A stretch of 64,000 bases of DNA, taken from assembly GCF_040545875.1 (NCBI RefSeq), contig NZ_JBEPMR010000004.1, one strand, 5' to 3'. The stretch is from Faecalicatena_A orotica (GTDB taxonomy: Bacteria; Bacillota; Clostridia; Lachnospirales; Lachnospiraceae). This document shows positions 1 through 8,614 of the stretch, piece by piece. Position 1 is the stretch's first letter. Every line of letters begins with the position of its first letter. The position numbers and the translations under genes were made by a program. The notes under the pieces are model-generated. The model searched no databases and had not been told where the DNA came from. It was given only the letters and a program-made list of their open reading frames with translations.

Positions 1-1
1 T

Positions 2-1255
2 ATGTATGCCATTTCGCAGTTGGTTTACCACGTCGCCCTGCCAGTACTAATCAGCTTCGAGGGCGGAAGGAAGACCGGTGGGAACAGCGGAGGGCTCACA
101 GCCGCCCTGGCGGTCTGCGGCATTGCAGCGGGTGGTACTGAGTCTGGCCTCTGGGGCGCGCTTCTGATCGGTCCCGCGGCCGGATTCCTCTGGAAGTACA
201 GTTTTCAGTGGATTTCCTGTAAATGCAAGGCTTCCCTGCAGATGCTTGTCAAGAACCTCTGGATCGCGGTTCTGGCAGGTCTTATGGCGGGTATGGCTTA
301 TGCAGTTCTCACACCGGTTATGAACCAGTTTATCACACTTTTATCACGTTTTACCGACATGCTGGTGGAATTCGGGATGTTAGGGACTCTCGCTTTTATC
401 ATTGAGCCCGCAAAGGTATTTTTTCTGAACAACCTCATGAACCACAGCATTCTGGTTCCACTGGGAATGAGTCAGGCCGCCGCTCATGGCAGTTCAGTTT
501 TCTTTCTGCTCGAGGCAAATCCAGGCCCCGGATTCGGTATGCTTGGGGCCCTGTTCCTCTGCCATAAGGAAAAGCGGCAGGAATATGGCGCCGCCATGTT
601 TACCCAGGCGGTCGGAGGGCTTCACGAGGTTTATTTTCCCTATGTACTGTCCAACCTCTGGCTCCTTCTTCCTCTGATGGCCGGAGGTTTTGCCGGGAAC
701 CTTACTTTTCAGTATCTGCACGCCGGACTGCAGGGGCCTGTATCTCCCGGAAGTGTGGTCACAATCCTCTTGATGGCCGGAAAGAATACATGGCTTTTCG
801 CCCTTGCCGGGCTGGCAGTCTCCACGGCAGTATCCTTTGCCGGAAGCCTGCTTGTGTTAAAGATGACCACTAAAAGCAACAATACCGTTTCAAAAGAAAT
901 AAGTACTCATGATAAATCTCCCGTGAACAATATAAATGAGGAAAAAAATATGAAAATGCAAAGAATTGCCGTGATCTGTGACGGTGGAGTCGGTACAAGC
1001 GCAATGGGTGCCTCCATCTTAAGAAGACGGCTGGCACAGGAAAAACTGACCGGCATCCAGGTGGACGCATATGCGGCAGACCTGATTCCTGACGGCATCG
1101 ACCTGATTGTATGCCAGAAGGATCTGTATGACCATCTGCCGGAGAAACTCAAATCAGATATAGGTCCGTCGAGAGAGATTTATACAGCCGGCAGCCTCCT
1201 TACCGCCGCATCCTATGATGGGCTGGTTTGTCTGCTTCGAGAGAGAGGAAGGTAA
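2..1255 (+). CDS. mtlA: PTS mannitol-family transporter EIICB, 5' partial
   Basis: Membrane permease that imports and phosphorylates a hexitol or ketose, fused to its cytoplasmic EIIB domain. The visible 417 residues resemble MtlA from inside the EIIC domain onward; roughly the first 50-60 residues lie left of the window. Family signatures are FIIEPAKVFFLNN near residue 132, EANPGPG, and GGLHEVYFPYVL near residue 205. The EIIB domain begins near residue 318 and has the P-loop CDGGVGTSAMG with the phosphocysteine at about residue 326. The gene ends 4 bases before the start of the PRD regulator, so the two are co-transcribed. EIIA is encoded separately at 5188. The symbol is family-level: no mannitol-1-phosphate dehydrogenase is nearby and a SorE-like reductase is, so the substrate may not be mannitol. 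Confidence 0.88.
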   Translation: MYAISQLVYHVALPVLISFEGGRKTGGNSGGLTAALAVCGIAAGGTESGLWGALLIGPAAGFLWKYSFQWISCKCKASLQMLVKNLWIAVLAGLMAGMAYAVLTPVMNQFITLLSRFTDMLVEFGMLGTLAFIIEPAKVFFLNNLMNHSILVPLGMSQAAAHGSSVFFLLEANPGPGFGMLGALFLCHKEKRQEYGAAMFTQAVGGLHEVYFPYVLSNLWLLLPLMAGGFAGNLTFQYLHAGLQGPVSPGSVVTILLMAGKNTWLFALAGLAVSTAVSFAGSLLVLKMTTKSNNTVSKEISTHDKSPVNNINEEKNMKMQRIAVICDGGVGTSAMGASILRRRLAQEKLTGIQVDAYAADLIPDGIDLIVCQKDLYDHLPEKLKSDIGPSREIYTAGSLLTAASYDGLVCLLRERGR

Positions 1256-1259
1256 CAGT

Positions 1260-3350
1260 ATGGATATTACCCCAAGGATCAAGCAAATATTACACGTGCT
1301 CCTTTCCGAAAAAAAGAGCATTTCCGTAAAGGATCTGGCCGCGAAGGTCGGTGTCAGCAAGCGGACCGTCCAGCGTGAGCTGGGTTATATCCAGAGTTCT
1401 TTGAAGCCCTATGATATCCGTTTCATGTCTAAGACAGGGGTCGGGGTGTGGCTGGAGGGCAGTGCGGAAGAAAAAAGGCGTATGTTTGATGATATCAGCC
1501 AGGGTGACTCCTATGATGTCAGCAACCGGGAAGAACGCAGGAAACGGCTTATCTTAGAGGTCCTGAAGGAAAAAGGGCTGAAGAAACTGTTTTATTACAG
1601 CAGCCAGTTTCAGGTCAGCGAAGCAACCATAAGTACAGATCTGGAAGCCGTCGGGGAATGGCTGAACCGGTACGGCCTTTTTGTGGTGCGCAAACCCGGA
1701 AGCGGTATTGCAGTTGAAGGCAGTGAAGAGAACTACCGCCGGGCAATCCGGGCATTTATTGATGAGAACATCGATACCCGCCTGATCCGGGATGCCTATG
1801 AATCCGACAGCAGTCAGGAAAGCTGCGAAGAATTTGCTAAAAGCAGCATGGGGAAGGTACTCAACGATGATATCCTGAAACGTGTCATCGGCTGTATTAT
1901 GGGGATGAACCATACCCGTGTCCTTACATTGACAGAGAACTCTTATATTGGCCTGATTATCCATATTTCCATTGCCATCAACCGGATTCTTAAGGATGAA
2001 ATGCTGGAAACCGCCGACGGCTGGAGCGGGGACCTCCATGAGGATGAGGACTATCTGCTGGCAAAGGAGATTGTCCTCAAACTGGAAGAGGAATTCGAGA
2101 TTGAGATACCAGAGGTAGAAATCTCTTATATCTGCCTTCACATCAAAGGGGCCAAACACGAAAAGATTTCATGGGCCGACGGAAAAACGGTTGAGATGGG
2201 TAACCGTGAACTTCAGGATCTGCTGAATGAGATGATCGATGCATTCGACGCAGAAAAAGCCTATTACCTGAAACAGGATGATGAATTCATACAAGGGCTT
2301 CTTGCCCACCTGCAGCCTACACTGATCCGCCTCCTGCACGGGATGAAGATCCAGAATCCCATCTTGAAGGAAATTCAGGAGAGCTATCCGGATATCTATG
2401 AAAAATGCAGCAAGGTCGCACTCGTTCTAGGTGAAAAGACGCAGACTGCCGTCCCCAATGAAGAGACCGGATTTCTCGCGGTACATTTCGGGGCGGCGCT
2501 TGTCCGCCTGGAAGGCAAAAGCGAACAGATCCGCCAGGTGCATATCGGCGTCGTATGTTCCAGCGGAATCGGCATCTCCCGCCTGATGTCTTCCAAACTT
2601 AAGAAAGTATTTCGTGACCGGGTGGATATCACCGCCTATGGCAAAAACGACATTACGCCTTATATCATCGGTAAGACGGACTTTTTCATATCGAGTCTTC
2701 AGCTGGACCTGCAGGATGCCCCTGTTATTTATGTCAATCCGCTTCTCGGAGATGACGATATTGAAAAAAGCCGGCGCATGGTCTATCAGTATGAGCGGAT
2801 GCCCGAAAAGCTGAAAACAGAGGATGAGTTCACCGTACAGCTCGAAGAAATCAACCTGGCCGCCGCCCAGATCAATGCCGTAATCAAATATATGGACTTC
2901 TTCAAGGTTGACAACTGGATCACTTTTAAGGAGCTTCTGATTGCCATCGGGGAAAAACTCTCCCCCTACAGTGACCGGAGTGAACTGATACAGGAAGACA
3001 TCATGAGGAGGGAAAAGATCGCCACGCAGGTCTTTGCAGAATTTGGTTTTGCACTCTTTCACACGAGGACAAAGGGCGTTGTAAGGCCCTGCTTTGGTGT
3101 GTGCATGACAAAAGACCTCACAGCCTTCATGGCCCCTTACTTTAAGGGAATTAACGTCATCTTTGTCATGCTCGTGCCGGATGATGAAAATGTGCGGATC
3201 AACAATGAAATCCTCGGATATATTAGTACACTGCTGATCGAGGAGTATGATTTTATGGAAGTAGTCCTGAAAGGGGATAAAGAAGAAATAAGAGGGGTAC
3301 TTTCGAAATATCTGAAGAAATTCTTTACCAAATATCTGGGTGGGCTGTAA
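1260..3350 (+). CDS. mtlR: MtlR-type PRD transcriptional activator
   Basis: DNA-binding activator whose activity is set by PTS phosphorylation. The 696 residues are close to the usual MtlR length. Order: HTH_11 domain with VSKRTVQREL at about residue 30-40, a second HTH-like segment to about 150, PRD1 (about 180-290), PRD2 (about 300-410), an EIIB-like domain with CSSGIGIS (Cys about 433), and a C-terminal EIIA-like domain with ALFHTRT (His about 601). The ATG at 1260 is chosen over an in-frame ATG at 1215 because GGAAGG lies just upstream and the earlier start would overlap the EIICB coding region. By family knowledge, phosphorylated PRD2 and unphosphorylated EIIB/EIIA-like domains give the active form. 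A candidate binding site lies at 5063-5087 upstream of EIIA. Confidence 0.88.
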   Translation: MDITPRIKQILHVLLSEKKSISVKDLAAKVGVSKRTVQRELGYIQSSLKPYDIRFMSKTGVGVWLEGSAEEKRRMFDDISQGDSYDVSNREERRKRLILEVLKEKGLKKLFYYSSQFQVSEATISTDLEAVGEWLNRYGLFVVRKPGSGIAVEGSEENYRRAIRAFIDENIDTRLIRDAYESDSSQESCEEFAKSSMGKVLNDDILKRVIGCIMGMNHTRVLTLTENSYIGLIIHISIAINRILKDEMLETADGWSGDLHEDEDYLLAKEIVLKLEEEFEIEIPEVEISYICLHIKGAKHEKISWADGKTVEMGNRELQDLLNEMIDAFDAEKAYYLKQDDEFIQGLLAHLQPTLIRLLHGMKIQNPILKEIQESYPDIYEKCSKVALVLGEKTQTAVPNEETGFLAVHFGAALVRLEGKSEQIRQVHIGVVCSSGIGISRLMSSKLKKVFRDRVDITAYGKNDITPYIIGKTDFFISSLQLDLQDAPVIYVNPLLGDDDIEKSRRMVYQYERMPEKLKTEDEFTVQLEEINLAAAQINAVIKYMDFFKVDNWITFKELLIAIGEKLSPYSDRSELIQEDIMRREKIATQVFAEFGFALFHTRTKGVVRPCFGVCMTKDLTAFMAPYFKGINVIFVMLVPDDENVRINNEILGYISTLLIEEYDFMEVVLKGDKEEIRGVLSKYLKKFFTKYLGGL

Positions 3351-3368
3351 TGTAGGATCAGTTCCACA

Positions 3369-3408
3369 TGACTTGCCCACTTACTATACAAGTCAAGTGG
3401 GCAAGTCA
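3369..3408. terminator. Bidirectional Rho-independent terminator
   Basis: A perfect 14-bp inverted repeat (TGACTTGCCCACTT and its complement) with a 12-base loop, followed on the plus strand by TATATTTTATTC. It separates the converging mtlR and AlbA_2 genes and can serve both. Confidence 0.8.
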
Positions 3409-3414
3409 TATATT

Positions 3415-4809
3415 TTATTCTGTTTTATGCTTAACATACTTTTGTTTTGAACTCTGCGGTTTGTCTGGAATTGTCAAGTCAACAATTTTTGCGTCTATTA
3501 ATGGCTTAAGTATTTTTGTTCTGAAATAATCTCTTGAACTATAGTTACAGAATTCTTGTAATTCTTTTCTAGTTCTTGGCTGCTCCAAATAATTCATGAG
3601 TCTTGCAAAATCCTGTATACTCATATTCGGAACTTCCGAAGAATGTTGTAAGAAATTGTCTTTATTATTCTGATCTGTGGATTTATTCACTTTTTCTTCC
3701 GGCCGATAAAAACAAACTACAAATCCAGACTTTAATTTTTTAAATTCATATCTAACATCTGCTTTTTCACACGCATCAGCTATACGTTTCAAACCAGTCC
3801 CAAAACTCTCAATATCTTTAGAATAATATAAAATTCTTGCTATTTTGGGATTTCTACGAATTGGCCTTTCCGGTTTGTCAATAAAATCCTGTGGTTCAAA
3901 TCCTTCTGGAAAAGCACCTGGGTTATATATTTCAATTCTGTCTTTATAAATTGCAACCTCATTACTTTGTCCGGCTGCATAATCCTTATGACAAAATGAA
4001 TTTAACAATGCCTCTCGGATAGCATCAATTGGTATCTCCGGTATTTCCGTACGTTGTAATGCACCAGTAAATTCCACGCGCCAATGTATATTACTTTTTA
4101 TATAACTTTCAGCTATGTCTATAAGCTTAAGTACGGGTCCATGTTGCCTTTGAATATCATTAAAAGTCAATCTCTCATTGGTTGCAAAAATTGCCATTTG
4201 AATATCTTGAATTAAATCATCTGCAAATAATGCCTTTCCCGCATTTATTAAATGATTTCCCTCTGATAACTCTAATTGATTTAAAACTGTTTTCTTATCT
4301 GTATAAACAATTGCTATTCTCCCAACATCATGAGCCTGATTTGTATATTTTTTTAGAAGTTCTTCATCGACATCATCAATTGTTTTATTAGAAATCAAAT
4401 TTTCCCACCGATTTTCTTCTCTATCTCCCTTGCGAATATAATCTGCTAATTGCTGTGGTGACATAATTAAATCTTCATCTGCTACACGTATCCTTGCTAC
4501 ACCATATGAAAAATATGGAGTCTGATTTCCTGCAAATTTAACATATATACAATCCCTGCCATCCATAACCACCTTTTTCACTTCAGGATATATTTTAGGT
4601 TCAATAGAATTCTTTATTTTCTGACTAACTTCTCTTAGTGACTCCTCCGTAACAACCTGCCCTATAATACTACCATCTGGTTTTACTCCAAAATACAATT
4701 CTCCATGCTGATGCTTATTCAATATAGCAGAAATAGAATTCATTGCTTCTTTTAATTCTCCTGTTGACTTCTTGAATTCCACTGTTTCGTTTTCTATTCC
4801 TAAATTCAA
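3415..4809 (-). CDS. AlbA_2 (Schlafen-like) and GHKL-like ATP-binding protein
   Basis: Protein of 464 residues. The N-terminal AlbA_2 domain, once called a divergent AAA-4 domain, is recognised from ETVEFKKS at the start and GELYFGVKPDGSIIG near residue 37. A middle domain has EALLNSFCHKDY and YGTGLKR-like motifs (ESFGTGLKRI near residue 328) shared with HATPase_c_4 proteins, and the C-terminal 90 residues look like a winged helix. Such proteins are annotated as transcriptional regulators or RecG-like helicases, but function is not established. The start is TTG at 4809, with AGAAGG eight bases upstream. Base composition is clearly more AT-rich than the flanking PTS genes and the gene runs against them, suggesting a later insertion into the operon. 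A second family member is at 19472-20809. Confidence 0.8.
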   Translation of the reverse strand: MNLGIENETVEFKKSTGELKEAMNSISAILNKHQHGELYFGVKPDGSIIGQVVTEESLREVSQKIKNSIEPKIYPEVKKVVMDGRDCIYVKFAGNQTPYFSYGVARIRVADEDLIMSPQQLADYIRKGDREENRWENLISNKTIDDVDEELLKKYTNQAHDVGRIAIVYTDKKTVLNQLELSEGNHLINAGKALFADDLIQDIQMAIFATNERLTFNDIQRQHGPVLKLIDIAESYIKSNIHWRVEFTGALQRTEIPEIPIDAIREALLNSFCHKDYAAGQSNEVAIYKDRIEIYNPGAFPEGFEPQDFIDKPERPIRRNPKIARILYYSKDIESFGTGLKRIADACEKADVRYEFKKLKSGFVVCFYRPEEKVNKSTDQNNKDNFLQHSSEVPNMSIQDFARLMNYLEQPRTRKELQEFCNYSSRDYFRTKILKPLIDAKIVDLTIPDKPQSSKQKYVKHKTE

Positions 4810-5062
4810 CCTACTACCTTCTTTCTATAATTCATATTCCATATCTTTTCCATATCCAATTAATGTAAACTTAAAATAAAAATTATATACCGCAAGTTCG
4901 CCTAATCTATTTAACATATATCCTGCACTTTTTGTTTAGACTGTTAATACTCCCTTTTTTATGAAATTCACAAAATGAATATCTATATCTTTACTTACCT
5001 CTCATTATTATCTATGACTAAAATCAATCTGTCAAGTCAGGGAGATGCCCGCACCGCCTAGT

Positions 5063-5087
5063 TTTGGCACTATCTGATGGTGCCAAA
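5063..5087. promoter_or_regulatory. Candidate MtlR operator
   Basis: A perfect inverted repeat TTTGGCAC-N9-GTGCCAAA ends 16 bases before the -35 box at 5104. Position and half-sites resemble the Bacillus MtlR site (TTGnCAC...GTGnCAA), although the spacer here is 9 rather than 6. In the rest of the 378-base gap 4810-5187 the left part (4810-5050) is AT-rich and shows no recognisable feature besides the leader of the AlbA_2 gene. Confidence 0.6.
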
Positions 5088-5103
5088 TCCCATCTTCTTT
5101 GAA

Positions 5104-5133
5104 TTGAAAAACAGCCCCCAACCTCCCTATAAT
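5104..5133 (+). promoter_or_regulatory. Sigma-A promoter of the EIIA operon
   Basis: TTGAAA, an 18-base spacer, then TATAAT. Transcription would start near 5140, leaving a leader of about 48 bases that ends in the strong ribosome site AAGGAGG before the ATG at 5188. Confidence 0.75.
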
Positions 5134-5187
5134 TAAGGCATAGACAAGAACGAAAACCAAAAGTCAATCCCAAAAAGGAGGATAAAT

Positions 5188-5664
5188 ATGTTATTTAAAA
5201 GCAGAAAAAAAGTGGAGGAAAAGAAGGAACTTTTATACCGTGAAAACATCCGGGTGAATTGCAGACCCGACACTCAGGAAAATGTCATTCGCAAGGTCGG
5301 GCAGATGCTTGCAGACTCCGGTTATGTAGACCAGCCGTATGTCGATGCGATGCTCGAACGTGAAAGATCACTCTCAACCTATATGGGAAGCGGCCTTGCA
5401 CTGCCCCACGGAGTCGAGCAGGCAAAAAAAGAAATCCGTTCGTCCGGGATCGCAGTTATGGTTTTTCCTGAGGGCACACCCTGGGGGGATGAACAGGCCA
5501 AGGTTGTCATCGGAATCGCCGGCGTCGGGGAAGAACATCTGGATATCCTGTCAGTCATCGCTGACAAGATGATGGATGAAAAAGCAGCCGCAGAACTGAC
5601 AAGCGGAACGGCTGATGCAGACACCATTTACAGGATTCTTACAGGAAAGGAGCAGATATCATGA
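5188..5664 (+). CDS. mtlF: PTS mannitol-family EIIA component
   Basis: Soluble phosphocarrier that takes phosphate from HPr and passes it to the EIIB domain of the EIICB at the left edge. The 158 residues contain the EIIA-Mtl/Fru fold signature GSGLALPHGVE near residue 70, whose His is the phosphorylation site. The first 20 residues are a charged extension (MLFKSRKKVEEKK) before the domain. The ATG follows AAGGAGG. Its stop overlaps the start of the next gene by four bases (ATGA), so the 1-phosphofructokinase is translationally coupled. It is separated from mtlA-mtlR by the inserted AlbA_2 gene and has its own promoter. Confidence 0.9.
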   Translation: MLFKSRKKVEEKKELLYRENIRVNCRPDTQENVIRKVGQMLADSGYVDQPYVDAMLERERSLSTYMGSGLALPHGVEQAKKEIRSSGIAVMVFPEGTPWGDEQAKVVIGIAGVGEEHLDILSVIADKMMDEKAAAELTSGTADADTIYRILTGKEQIS

Positions 5665-6596
5665 TTGTAACAGTAACAATGAACCCTGCCATTGACAAAA
5701 CCGTAGAGATCGGGCACCTGATCCCGGGAGGGCTGAACCGCATCCACAAGGTTGAATATGATGCAGGTGGAAAAGGTATTAACGTTTCAAAAACCATCCG
5801 TGAGCTGGGCGGTGGGAGCATCGCAACTGGCTTTCTCGCGGGAAATGCAGGCAGAACGATTGAGAGCGTACTGAAAGACAGGGGGATTCAATCAGATTTC
5901 GTCTGGGTAGATGGGGAAACAAGGACAAACACGAAGGTACTGGAAGATAACGGAGAGGTTACCGAGCTGAATGAACCCGGTCCTGAAATCACCCCGGACC
6001 AGTTGGATGAACTGCTCGCCAGACTCGAAGGGTATGCAGGCGACGGAGTTTTATTCGTACTGGCAGGCAGTATCCCGAGCGGTATCAGCATCGATATCTA
6101 TGAAAAGATCATAAGGCTGCTCCACAAAAAAGGGGCAAAGGTTCTGCTGGATGCCGACGGCTGTATGTTCCGTCAGGCGCTGGATGCTGGCCCCGATATT
6201 ATCAAACCGAACCGGGCAGAGTTAGAAGAATTCATGGGCATTGACTATCGTGCCTCTGACCGGGACCTTTTAAAGACTGCAAGACAGCTTCTTGGAAAGG
6301 GTGTGGATACCGTAGCCGTTTCAATGGGAAAAAGCGGCGCCATGTTTGTCCGGGACGGTTATGAAGTCAGATGCCCCGCGCTTAACGTAAAGGCACACTC
6401 TACTGTAGGGGCCGGAGATGCAATGGTTGCGGCGCTTGCCTATTCCTTTGACACAAAAAACGGCGATGAAAATACTACCCGCATCTGTATGGCTGCTTCC
6501 GCAGGGGCTGTTACAACAATTGGGACAAAGCCGCCGGCAAGGGAACTGGTAGACGAGTTAATGGAACAAGTAATCATAGAAAAGATAGGAGAGTAA
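5661..6596 (+). CDS. pfkB: 1-phosphofructokinase family kinase (PfkB)
   Basis: PfkB-family sugar phosphate kinase of 311 residues, most likely converting a ketohexose 1-phosphate to the 1,6-bisphosphate. The N-terminus MIVTVTMNPAIDKTV and the motif AGGKGINVSKTI near residue 36 are typical of FruK/LacC/TagK-type enzymes. The second PfkB signature, STVGAGDAMVAA near residue 250, holds the catalytic Asp. It overlaps mtlF by 4 bases and is followed 2 bases later by the SorE-like gene. Its presence suggests that the imported sugar appears as a ketose 1-phosphate. Fructose-1-phosphate, tagatose-1-phosphate and sorbose-1-phosphate cannot be distinguished from sequence. Confidence 0.9.
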   Translation: MIVTVTMNPAIDKTVEIGHLIPGGLNRIHKVEYDAGGKGINVSKTIRELGGGSIATGFLAGNAGRTIESVLKDRGIQSDFVWVDGETRTNTKVLEDNGEVTELNEPGPEITPDQLDELLARLEGYAGDGVLFVLAGSIPSGISIDIYEKIIRLLHKKGAKVLLDADGCMFRQALDAGPDIIKPNRAELEEFMGIDYRASDRDLLKTARQLLGKGVDTVAVSMGKSGAMFVRDGYEVRCPALNVKAHSTVGAGDAMVAALAYSFDTKNGDENTTRICMAASAGAVTTIGTKPPARELVDELMEQVIIEKIGE

Positions 6597-6598
6597 AA

Positions 6599-7867
6599 AT
6601 GATGAAAACAAAAGCAGTGAGAATGTATGGTACAATGGATCTGAGACTGGAAGAATTTGAATTACCGGCAATCAAGGATGATGAAATCCTCGTTAAAGTA
6701 ATCAGTGACAGCATCTGTATGTCGACTTATAAGCTGGCCGAGCAGGGAAAGAAACACAAGAGAGCGCCGCAGAACATCGATACAAACCCGGTTATCGTCG
6801 GCCATGAATTTGCCGGTGTGATCGTGGAGGTCGGGGATAAATGGAAAGACCAGTTTAAGCCGGGTATGAAGTTCGCACAGCAGCCGGCCCTCAACTACAA
6901 GGGCAGCCTTGCATCCCCGGGATACTCTTATGAATATTTCGGCGGTGCATGTACCTACTGCATCATCCCTCATGAAGTTATGGAGCTGGGGGCACTGATG
7001 GAATATAAAGGAGAAAGCTTTTTTGAGGCGTCACTCGGAGAACCTATGAGCTGTATCATTGGCGGATACCGCGGCAACTACCATACCAACAAGAGGGACC
7101 ACAGTCATGCAATCGGCACAAAGGCTGACGGCGATATTATCATCCTCGGCGGCTGCGGGCCAATGGGACTCGGGGCAGTCAGCTACGGAATCCAGTTTGA
7201 AAATAAACCAAAAAGAATTGTTGTAACTGACATTGATGATGCTAAAATAGAAAGAGCAAGGGAAGTCATTCCGGAATCCTTTGCGGCAGAAAAGGGCGTG
7301 GAACTTTTGTATGTAAATACTGCTAAGATGGCAGACCCTGTTCAGGAGCTTAAAGATATCACAGGCGGAAAGGGGTATGACGACGTATTCGTCTACATCC
7401 CAAACCGTGCAGTAGCCGAACTTGGTGACAAACTGCTTGCATTCGACGGATGCCTGAACTTTTTCGCAGGCCCGACGGATAACCTGTTCAAAGGAGAGAT
7501 CAATCTCTACAACTGCCACTACACAAGTACACACATTATGGGAACAACCGGAGGCAATAACGATGACCTGATCGAGGCCAACGATCTTGCGGCAAGAGGC
7601 ATCATCGAACCGGCCGTCATGGTTACCCACATCGGCGGGATCGACAGCATCGCAGAGGCAACCATGAACCTGCCCAAAATCCCCGGCGGCAAGAAGCTGA
7701 CATACACCCAGTTTGACATGCCTCTTACAGCCATCGAAGACTTCGGGAAATTAGGGGAAACTGATCCCCTGTTTAAAAAACTGGATGAAGTATGCCGGAA
7801 AAACAGAGGTTTGTGGAGTTCAGAAGCGGAAAAAATCCTGTTCGACCACTTTGACGTAGAAGCTTAA
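6599..7867 (+). CDS. sorE: L-sorbose-1-phosphate reductase-like zinc dehydrogenase
   Basis: Medium-chain, zinc-dependent dehydrogenase of 422 residues. Colinear similarity to Klebsiella SorE is recognisable along the whole length: MKTKAVRMYGTMDLRLEEFE at the start, GHEFAGVIVEVG near residue 64, YSYEYFGGACTY, LGGCGPMGLGA (Rossmann glycine motif near residue 183), FVYIPNRAVAELGDKLL, LNFFAGPTDNLFKG and IPGGKKLTYTQF near the end. SorE interconverts L-sorbose 1-phosphate and D-glucitol 6-phosphate with NADPH. Here it sits with a mannitol-type PTS and a 1-phosphofructokinase instead of the mannose-type PTS of the Klebsiella sor operon. The enzyme may run towards oxidation of an imported hexitol phosphate. 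AGGAGAG precedes two consecutive ATG codons; the first is used. Confidence 0.82.
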   Translation: MMKTKAVRMYGTMDLRLEEFELPAIKDDEILVKVISDSICMSTYKLAEQGKKHKRAPQNIDTNPVIVGHEFAGVIVEVGDKWKDQFKPGMKFAQQPALNYKGSLASPGYSYEYFGGACTYCIIPHEVMELGALMEYKGESFFEASLGEPMSCIIGGYRGNYHTNKRDHSHAIGTKADGDIIILGGCGPMGLGAVSYGIQFENKPKRIVVTDIDDAKIERAREVIPESFAAEKGVELLYVNTAKMADPVQELKDITGGKGYDDVFVYIPNRAVAELGDKLLAFDGCLNFFAGPTDNLFKGEINLYNCHYTSTHIMGTTGGNNDDLIEANDLAARGIIEPAVMVTHIGGIDSIAEATMNLPKIPGGKKLTYTQFDMPLTAIEDFGKLGETDPLFKKLDEVCRKNRGLWSSEAEKILFDHFDVEA

Positions 7868-7925
7868 ATGATACTGCCCTCCTCTGAACCGGTTTAGAGA
7901 TAAAACAGGAATGAGGAGGGTTATT

Positions 7926-8597
7926 ATGATTCAAAGGCTAAAAGAAATCAGAGCTGTACTGTTTGACATGGACGGTGTCATATTCGACACAGAAAGACTT
8001 GCCTATCAGGGATGGATGGAGTCCGGCAGACTACTGGGATTTCCTATTACAGATGAGCAGATCAATAAAAACCGCGGCTGTGATATACGGGCCGGCAGGA
8101 TGCTGTTTAAAGGATGGTTCGGAGAAGACTTTCCCTTTGATGAGGCAAGGAAGCTGAGGACTGGCTATATGGATACTTATATCGCCAGAAACGGTGCTCC
8201 TCTAAAACCCGGTGTCAGGGAGCTGTTTGCCACCCTCAGGAAGGCCGGAATAAAGAAAGCACTTGCTACCTCAACACAGAGGGAGACTGCGAAAGAATAC
8301 TTTAAAAGTGCGGACCTGTCATTCGATTTTGATGCCTCTGTCTGCGGCACCGAAATCAGAAACAGCAAGCCCGCCCCCGATGTATTTTTGACTGCTGCCG
8401 AAATGCTCGGCGAAAAACCGGAACACTGCCTCGTTGTCGAAGACAGCCCCAATGGCGTACGCGCAGGCATTGCAGCCGGCTGTACGGTAATCATGGTACC
8501 TGATATGACTGCACCGGATGAGGAGATGAAACGGCTCTGTTTCCGGATACTGGACAGTCTGAGTGAGCTGGATGAATGGATAAAAACACTGGCCTGA
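7926..8597 (+). CDS. HAD-superfamily sugar phosphatase / phosphoglucomutase-like
   Basis: HAD subfamily IA protein of about 223 residues in the beta-phosphoglucomutase-like group. Motif I is FDMDGVIFDTE near residue 14, motif II is ATSTQRE near residue 113, and motif III/IV is KPAPDVF...VEDSPNGVRAG near residues 147-180. These enzymes dephosphorylate or isomerise small sugar phosphates. Last gene of the polyol PTS operon, 58 bases after the sorE-like gene. The ATG at 7926 is preferred over 7911 because GGAGGG ends six bases before it. Substrate cannot be predicted; a role in removing toxic sugar phosphates produced by the operon would fit. Confidence 0.82.
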   Translation: MIQRLKEIRAVLFDMDGVIFDTERLAYQGWMESGRLLGFPITDEQINKNRGCDIRAGRMLFKGWFGEDFPFDEARKLRTGYMDTYIARNGAPLKPGVRELFATLRKAGIKKALATSTQRETAKEYFKSADLSFDFDASVCGTEIRNSKPAPDVFLTAAEMLGEKPEHCLVVEDSPNGVRAGIAAGCTVIMVPDMTAPDEEMKRLCFRILDSLSELDEWIKTLA

Positions 8598-8614
8598 ATT
8601 TCAATACAGACGCA

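Noticed and set aside
2427..3380. Long antisense open frame of 317 codons opposite mtlR
   Set aside because: It mirrors the codon pattern of the real gene, has no ribosome site and no recognisable domain.
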